From Alligator mississippiensis (Eukaryota; Chordata; Crocodylia; Alligatoridae), in contig NC_081824.1 in NCBI RefSeq assembly GCF_030867095.1, positions 254,449,956 to 254,513,955 of the forward strand: a stretch of 64,000 nucleotides of DNA, written 5' to 3'. The position numbers were made by a program, and so were the translations under genes. Shown here piece by piece: positions 57,551-64,000 of the stretch; position 1 is the first letter of the stretch; each line of letters opens with the position of its first letter. The notes beneath the pieces are model-generated. The model was not told where the DNA came from. It did no database searches and saw only the letters and a list, made by a program, of their open reading frames with translations.

Positions 57551-57673
57551 AAATTTCAAATCAATGTACCCCTCTGCCATGCAATGAAAATGGATACACA
57601 AAGTGCATAGATGGGAAAGCTGCCTATACCTGTGTTTGTAAACAAGGATGGCAAGGAGAGAGATGTGAAGAAG
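57551..57673 (+). CDS. PROS1: protein S exon 5: EGF-like domain 1
   Basis: The exon is 123 bp, phase 1 to 1, from ATACCACAG| to GAAG|GTATGC. It reads EISNQCTPLPCNENGYTKC, then IDGKAAYTCVCKQGWQGERC and EE: one complete EGF domain with six Cys. The C-x-D-x4-Y-x-C-x-C pattern (CIDGKAAYTCVC) is the beta-hydroxylation consensus, Asp95 in human protein S. EGF1 takes part in activated protein C cofactor function. Length and phase agree with the human exon, as recalled. Confidence 0.96.
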
Positions 57674-59905
57674 GTATGCTCCCTACTCTGACAGTTGTGA
57701 GAACTGTTGTTCTAATAACTAAATTCATAGATTCATAGATTCATAGATGTTAGGATCGGAAGAGACCTCAATAGATCATCGAGTCCGACCCCCTGCATAA
57801 GCAGGAAAGAATGCTGGGTCTAGATGACCCCAGCTAGATGCTCATCTAACCTCCTCTTGAAGACCCCCAGGGTAGGGGAGAGCACCACCTCCCTTGGGAG
57901 CCCGTTCCAGACCCTGGCCACTCGAACAGTGAAGAAGTTCTTCCTAATGTTCAATCTAAATCTGCTCTCTGCTAGCTTGTGGCCATTATTTCTTGTAACC
58001 CCCGGGGGCGCCTTGGTGAATAAATACTCACCAATTCCCTTCTGTGCCCCTGTGATGAACTTATAGGCAGCCACAAGGTTGCCTCTCAACCTTCTCTTGT
58101 GGAGGCTGAAAAGGTCCAGTTTCTCTAGTCTCTCCTCGTAGGGCTTGGACTGCAGGCCCTTAACCATACGAGTGGCCCTTCTCTGGACCCTCTCCAGGTT
58201 ATCCGCATCCCTCTTGAATTGCGGCGCCCAGAATTGCACGCAGTACTCCAACTGCGGTCTGACCAGCGCCTGATAGAGGGGAAGTATCACCTCCTTGGAC
58301 CTATTTGTCATGCATCTGCTGATGCATGATAAAGTGCCATTGGCTTTTTTGATGGCTTCGTCACACTGCTGACTCATGTTCATCTTGGAGTCCACTAGGA
58401 CTCCAAGATCCCTTTCCACTTCCGTGCCACCCAGCAGGTCATTCCCTAGGCTGTAGGTGTGCTGGACATTTTTCCTCCCTAGGTGCAGCACTTTGCATTT
58501 CTCCTTGTTGAATTGCATCCTGTTGTTTTCTGCCCACTTGTCCAAACTGTCCAGGTCTGCTTGCAGCTGTTCCCTGCCCTCCGGCGTGTCTACATCTCCC
58601 CATAGCTTTGTGTCATCTGCAAACTTGGACAGAGTACATTTGACTCCCGCGTCCAAGTCACTGATGAAGACATTAAAGAGTATCGGTCCAAGGACCGAAC
58701 CCTGCGGGACCCCACTGCCCACACCCTTCCAGGTCGAAACCGACCCATCCACCACGACTCTCTGCGTGCGACCCTCCAGCCAATTCGCCACCCACCGGAC
58801 TGTGTAGTCATCCAAGTCACAGCCTCTTAACTTGTTCACCAGTATGGGGTGGGATACTGTATCGAAGGCCTTCCTGAAGTCTAAGTATACGACATCCACC
58901 CCTCCTCCTGTGTCCAGGTGTTTCGTAACCTGGTCATAAAAAGAAACTAGATTGGTCAGGCACGATCTGCCTGCCACGAACCCGTGCTGGTTTCCCCTCA
59001 GCATAATTTGTCCTGCCAGGCTCTCGCAAATGTGAGCCTTGATAATTTTTTCAAAGACTTTGCCAAGGATGGAGGTGAGACTGACTGGCCTATAGTTGCC
59101 CGGGTCCTCCTTCCTCCCCTTTTTGAAAATGGGGACCACGTTGGCCCTTTTCCAGTCCTCCGGGACTTGGCCCATGCACCACGAGCGTTCAAATATTCCC
59201 GCCAGTGGCTCTGCAATGATGTCGGCCAGTGCCTTCAGCACCCTCGGATGGAGCTCATCCGGGCCTGCCGACTTAAAGGCATCCAGTTCTTCCAAGTGAC
59301 TCTGCACCGTCTCGGGGTCTACGCATGGAAGTCTGGCACCTTGCTGCTGCCTTTCTACAACCCCAGTGAGAGACTTGTCGTGCCCCTCACTTAGGAACAC
59401 TGAGGCAAAGAACTCGTTGAGGAGTTCAGCCTTGTCCCCCCTGTCCGTCACCAATTGCTTCTGCCCATTTAGCAGGGGTCCTATTCCTCCCTGGGCCTTC
59501 CTTTTACGCCCTATATATCTAAAAAACAATTTCTTGTTGTCTTTTACTTGGGTTGCCATCCTCAGCTCCATGGTAGCTTTGGCCTGTCTAACTGCCTCCC
59601 TGCAAGCACGAGCAGAGGAGGTATATTCATCTTTGGTGATCTCTCCCTGTTTCCACTTTTTATGTGCTCCCCTTTTGTCCCTTAGGCTGCCCTGGATTTC
59701 TCTGGTCAGCCAGGGAAGCCTTCTGGCCCCTTTCCCTCTTTTGCCTCGCTCGGGGATCATCTTGCTTTGTGCCCGAAGGATCGTTTCCTTAAGGCACAGC
59801 CTTATTGAAGCATTGTTTACCAGCACTATATTATTAAATACGTAAGCCAGCAAATAACCTTTCCTAGAATAAGCTTTAGTGTTTTGTTTTTTATATTCCT
59901 TCTAG
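57674..59905 (+). other. PROS1: PROS1 intron 5
   Basis: The intron is 2,232 bp, and about 2.1 kb of that is one antisense CR1 copy, so without this insertion it would be under 100 bp. The acceptor TATATTCCTTCTAG is normal. Confidence 0.9.
57722..59865 (-). mobile_element. CR1 LINE with long intact ORF, antisense in PROS1 intron 5
   Basis: The 677-codon uninterrupted frame (57820-59853, minus) carries LPWLTREIQGSLRDKRGAH, NQHGFVAGRSCLTNLVSFYD, VYLDFRKAFDTVSHPILVNK, VPQGSVLGPILFNVFISDLD, KFADDTKLWGD (catalytic Asp pair intact) and the C-terminal FKRRLDEHLAGVI. The copy is 5'-truncated, lacking the endonuclease, so it cannot be autonomous. The 3' end consists of repeated ATTCATAG units (57722-57746). 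A complete reverse-transcriptase frame with no stop suggests a recent insertion compared with all other CR1 copies here. Confidence 0.93.
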
Positions 59906-60037
59906 ATATAGATGAATGTCAAGATCAAGAAAATATAAACGGAGGGTGTAGTCAAACATGTATTAATTTGCATGGAAGCTACCGCTGTTTCTGTGAAGAT
60001 GGTTATTACATGCTTCCAAATAAGAAGGACTGCAGAG
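59906..60037 (+). CDS. PROS1: protein S exon 6: EGF-like domain 2 (calcium-binding)
   Basis: The exon is 132 bp, phase 1 to 1, from TTCCTTCTAG| to AGAG|GTAAAAG. It reads [19 protein letters not shown], then [20 protein letters not shown] and KKDCR. DIDEC is the calcium-binding EGF start, and [12 protein letters not shown] fits the Asn/Asp hydroxylation consensus. The INGGCSQ and NKKDC motifs are as in human protein S. The following EGF3, EGF4 and SHBG-like exons are beyond the window edge. Confidence 0.96.
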
Positions 60038-60399
60038 GTAAAAGGAAACACTTGCAAATATCAGCACATGAATGATAAATAGTCTGCAAACTGTAGATTA
60101 GCTATGTAGTCCTGGCTAAATTTTCTAGTGTCCCTTTACATTTATCTCTTCCATTTTGAACCACATTCAGCATTTTAGTAACAGTTGATTCCCATTGATA
60201 GGTCCAGCTAAGTTTTTCTAGCTGAACTAGAAGAGTTAGCTAGTTCACAAAACCCAGGGTTTGAGTAATACACACTAGAATGAGTCCAGTGTGCAGCTGT
60301 TGTAGCAAGCCTTGGGCCAAGTTTCTAGACTACCAGGGTCATATAACATTCTTCTCAATTAGGAGGGAAAATAGTAATGAATTAATTATATGCAGTTTC

Positions 60400-62397
60400 T
60401 AGGGCTCTGCAAAACGGCTGTGTTTCGATTCGGTTTTGGATTCGGACGTTTTGGAGGACAGTAATTTGTTTTGGTGTTTTGGATCACTGTCCTGTTTTCA
60501 TAGTTTTCATAGTTTCATAGTTGGTAGGGTCAGAAGGGACCTGAGCAGAGCATCAAGTCCGACCCCCTGCCATGGCAGGAAAAAGTACTGGGGTCAAACG
60601 ACCCCAGCAAGGTGTTTGTCTAACCTCCTCTTAAAGTCCCCCAGGGTAGGAGCCAGCACCACTTCACTTGGAAGTTGGTTCCAGATCCTACCTGCCCTGA
60701 CTGTGAAGTAGCGCCTCCGGATATCTAGCCTGAATCTACTCTCTGCCAGCTTGTGGCCGTTATTTCTAGTCACTCCTGGTAGTGCTCGGGGGAACAGGGA
60801 CTCTCCCATTGCCTGCTGGTCTCCCCTGACTAGTTTGTAAACGGCCACTAGATCCCCCCTCAGCCTTCTCTTGTGGAGGCTGAACAGGTTCAGGTCCCTT
60901 AGCCTCTCCTCGTAGGGCCTGCCCTGCTGACCCCTGATCATGCGAGTGGCCCTTCTCTGGACCCTCTTCATGTTGTCCACATCCCTCCTGAAGTGCGGTG
61001 CCCAGAACTGGACGCAGTACTCCAACTGCAGCCTGACCAGTGTCGCATAGAGGGGGAGGATCACCCCCTTGGACCTGCTCGAGATGCATCTGTGGATGCA
61101 TGACAAGGTGTGGTTGGCCTTCCTGACCATGTCCCCACAGTCAGCCCATGTTCATTTTGGCACCAATAATGACTCCAAGATCCTTTTCTGCCTCTGCACT
61201 GATGAGAAGGGAGTTCCCCAGCCTGTAGGTATGCTGCTGGGTCTTCCTCCCCAAGTGCTGCACCTTGCGCTTTTCAGTGTTGAAACCCATCCTGTTCTCA
61301 TCCGCCCACCCCTGTAACCTGTCTAGGTCCAATTGCAGCCTATTCCTCCCTTCTAGTTTTGTTTTGGCCGAATCTATTTTGGAGATTTGGCTCTGCGGAA
61401 TCTCCTCCGAATCTGTTTCGAATGGGCTGCAAGGGAAGCTTCGCACAGCCCTACCTATCCAGGTGGGGCTCAGGGACGGGGATGGCAGGGTCCCAGCAGC
61501 GTGCAGGATGGGGACGTGGGTGGCTCATCTGGGGGAGGGCTGCTGCCCTCTGTGCAGGAGAGTAGACCCCCACGCAGATCTCTGATCCCTGTCATGCTGG
61601 GTCGCGGGGCAGGGAAGCAGCGCAGAGCAGCAAGCAAGCCTGCTGGTCCCTGCCGCGCGACTCAGCTCCACAGGGAGCAGAGATCCACACTGGGGGTCTC
61701 CATGCCACCGTTGCCCACCCCACGCTGCCCCAGCAACATGGGGTTGCATGGGGATGGGCAACAACAGCAGGGAAACTCTGGTGCAGATCTCTGGTCCCTG
61801 CAGAGCCAGGTCACGTGGCAGGGCGACTTAGCTCTTCAGGAAGCAGAGATCTGGGGCTGCAGGGACCCAGAGCCCCCAGTTTGCTTCCCCAGCTTCCTGT
61901 TCGATTCCCCAGCTCTCTGATTATCCCCTCAGGTCTTCTCAGGGGTTCAGGCCCCCTTATCTGTGCGCTGGGTTTCAGCGGGTTGCCATTGCAGGCTGGG
62001 GCCAGCAGCTGCACCTCAGTCTACTTGGTACGTGGCGTGGGCTGTGCCAAGTGGCTGCCGCTGGCTCTAGCCTGCAGCAGCAACCTGCTGAAACGCTGTG
62101 CACAGATCAGGTGCCTGCACCCCCCCAGAAAGAGCTGGGGAAAGTGATCAGAGAGCTTGGGAATTGAACTGGGAGCTAGATGTCAATGTCAGAGCAGTCT
62201 TTCCCCACCTTTTCCCCCTCCCTCTTAGTTTTTGTTTTCCTGCAAGCCCAGCTCCGAATCTCCGAAATTTTCCGAAACATTTCTGAAATGTTTTAGAACC
62301 TTCTGATTCATTTCAGAGCTTTTTTGGTGACTTCCACTTCAATTTGGATTCAGTGTTTTGGATGCCGAAATGGCTGCCGAAATTTTGCATAGCCCTA
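60400..62397. mobile_element. hAT-type element with perfect 8-bp target duplication, containing a nested CR1
   Basis: The left end TAGGGCTCTGCAAAACGG and the complement of the right end, TAGGGCTATGCAAAATTTCG, are terminal inverted repeats. The duplication GCAGTTTC is exact (60392-60399 and 62398-62405). Subterminal regions are rich in TTCGGATTCGG-like and CCGAAATTTT-like words. CR1 sequence interrupts it at about 60500-61352. The GC-rich middle (61440-62170) shows no transposase. It is the same family as 12134-13121. Confidence 0.88.
60500..61352 (-). mobile_element. CR1 3' part nested in the hAT element
   Basis: The minus-strand frame 60594-61130 reads SCIHRCISSRSKGVILPLYA, QLEYCVQFWAPHFRRDVDNM, LNLFSLHKRRLRGDLVAVYK and FKRRLDKHLAGVV. 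An upstream frame holds LDRLQGWADENRMGFNTEKR. The 3' end is marked by TTTTCATAGTTTTCATAGTT at 60497-60516. It is 5'-truncated within the reverse transcriptase. Confidence 0.85.
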
Positions 62398-62834
62398 GCA
62401 GTTTCTAAAGAAAGAGGCTTATTTTGCCTTGAAATGCCATAAATACTTGGAGAGGTGTAGCTCAAATGTCTTTTCCATTGACTATATCCTTAATTCCCTA
62501 GTTTGGGATAAAATTTTAGGTAAAATATATATATTCATATAATTTGAAGAAACGTTTGTTACTACTATTTTAGCAAGAAAAGAGTTTGCCTCTTCTTAAA
62601 ATTGCTTTTCATTGCAATTCAAAACTTTTCTGTTTAACTGCATTTAGTGGTAGAGATAGCTTTGTTATAGAACTCAAAAAGCCAAGTTTTCAGGCTATCT
62701 TTTGCTGGGACTCTTTTTGCATGTCTGCATATCTTTTTGCCTGTCCACATATCTTTGCATATCTTTTGTGGGTATACAGTTTTCAGGGAAATTCCAGGCA
62801 ACTGAGAGAGTGTTCATGTTGGGACATTACAATT

Positions 62835-63218
62835 TCATAGTTTCAGAGTTTCTAGGGTCGGACGGGACCGGAAGAAATCATTAAGTCTGACCCCCTGCCC
62901 TGGGCAGGAACAAGTGCTGGGATCATAGTATCCCAGCCAGATATCTATCCAACCTCCTGTTGAAGACCCCCAAGGTAGGGGAGAGTACCACCTCGCTTGG
63001 GAGCCTATTCCAGAGCCTAGCAGCCCTAACAGTAAAGTAATGCCTCCTGATATCAAACCTGAATTTGCTCTCAATCAATTTGTGGTTGCTATTCCTTGTT
63101 ATCCCAGGTGGTGCTCAGGGGAACAGAGCCTCACCTATTTTCCGCTGGTCCCCTCTGGTGAGTTTATAGATGACCACCAGATCCCCTCTAAGTCTTCTTT
63201 TGTGGAGGCTGAATAGAT
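62835..63218 (-). mobile_element. CR1 3' fragment
   Basis: The minus-strand translation matches the C-terminal CR1 region (EFRFDIRRHYF-type reading at about 63030-63065), and TTTCATAGTTTCAGAGTTTC at 62835 marks the 3' end. It is 5'-truncated near 63218. Confidence 0.8.
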
Positions 63219-64000
63219 GATTGGCTAACAGTTTCTTGTGGTTCTGAATGAGGGACTATATCTTACAGAACAATGACTGTGAAATGTAGATGAAGGGTCA
63301 AAGTGGATAAACAACTCAACAACATTTTTGCTTTTACAGAAGGGATATTATGAATATTGGGATTGTGACAGGGACACAGCAGAAACAGGGAGGTGATTTT
63401 ACTTTTGTGTCTGAAACTTGTGAAACTGATAGTGGAATACTGGTGTACACTGATAGTGGAATTCAGTTCTGGTGTCAACATTTAAAGAAGGACTAGCCAA
63501 TTGCCCATCAAGAATGATGGGGTGGGGATGGAGCACCGCCACCCAACACCTCAAGCTGCTGCTGATTTGCCTCTGGCCCCATGGACCCCTCCCCCTCTGG
63601 TGTGTCTGGCTCTGCACTGCCAGTCCCTGCTGTCATGGGGGGAGAAGGGGGTGGGCGGGGACTGAGCCCTGCATCCGGGCCCGTTCCCCCCATGATGAGG
63701 TGGCAAGACTGGATCTGCCTCTAGTCCTGTGTGCCCTCCCCCATCCCCGGCGTCCATCCCCGTGTGCCAGGGGAACTGGTTGCTGCTTGCAGGGAGCAGA
63801 GCAGGGAGGGTGCGGGGGTGAGGCCAACAGTGCTGGCCGTGCCTCCGCCCAGCTCTGTCTGGTCTGTCGCTGGCCCTCGTCCCCCCTCATCCCCTCACTG
63901 CCTCTGCTCTGTCCCCTGTGTCCCCTGTGTCCATTGCTGCCCCTCGCTCTCCCCCTCACTGCCCCCCGCCCCATCCCTTGTGTCCCCACAATCATGGTGG

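Larger units (their letters stand above)
60038..64000 (+). other. PROS1: PROS1 intron 6 (incomplete)
   Basis: This starts with GTAAAAG and runs off the window. It holds a hAT element with a nested CR1 and a further CR1 3' fragment. The segment 63480-64000 is GC-rich with mirrored open frames and no recognised feature. Confidence 0.8.

Overview
This window is vertebrate nuclear DNA, most likely from a sauropsid and, by its repeat mix, probably a crocodilian. It has spliced exons with GT-AG borders and long introns. CR1 LINEs dominate. There are also many short hAT-type DNA transposons with 8-bp target duplications, a Penelope-like retroelement and a decayed Tx1-type L1. The species call is inference; the vertebrate call is firm because of protein S (PROS1).

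Two host genes are supported. (1) The 5' half of PROS1, vitamin K-dependent protein S, lies on the + strand from 42439 to beyond the right edge. Exon 1 (signal peptide) sits in a CpG-rich island. Exon 2 (propeptide and Gla domain), a 25-bp exon 3, exon 4 (thrombin-sensitive loop), exon 5 (EGF1) and exon 6 (EGF2) follow, with exact phases and all splice sites visible. The other exons (EGF3-4 and the SHBG/LG domains) lie outside the window. (2) A minus-strand gene at about 21.37-29.68 kb has a small membrane-anchor exon, two micro-exons and one very long final exon of 1,142 sense codons. Its architecture and repeated WGLP/GLP modules resemble the SPATA31/FAM205 testis family. One connecting exon is not resolved.

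Layout: 1-11.5 kb is intergenic DNA with CR1, a hAT-like element and a Tx1-like LINE relic. 11.5-17.4 kb is an old CR1 broken by a hAT element and by a younger CR1, each junction still readable. 17.4-21.4 kb holds a palindromic tandem repeat and small inverted-repeat elements. 21.4-29.7 kb is the SPATA31-like gene. 30.4-33.4 kb is a nearly full-length but dead Penelope-like element. 33.7-38.2 kb is a scrambled CR1/hAT/Penelope mosaic. 38.2-42.2 kb is the PROS1 upstream region with a CR1 ORF1 relic and two hAT elements with target duplications. 42.2-64 kb is PROS1, whose introns carry a CA-rich minisatellite, several hAT elements and antisense CR1 copies, one with an uninterrupted 677-codon ORF.

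Most other open reading frames are shadows of repeats or GC-rich noise. No rRNA, tRNA or CRISPR array was seen.
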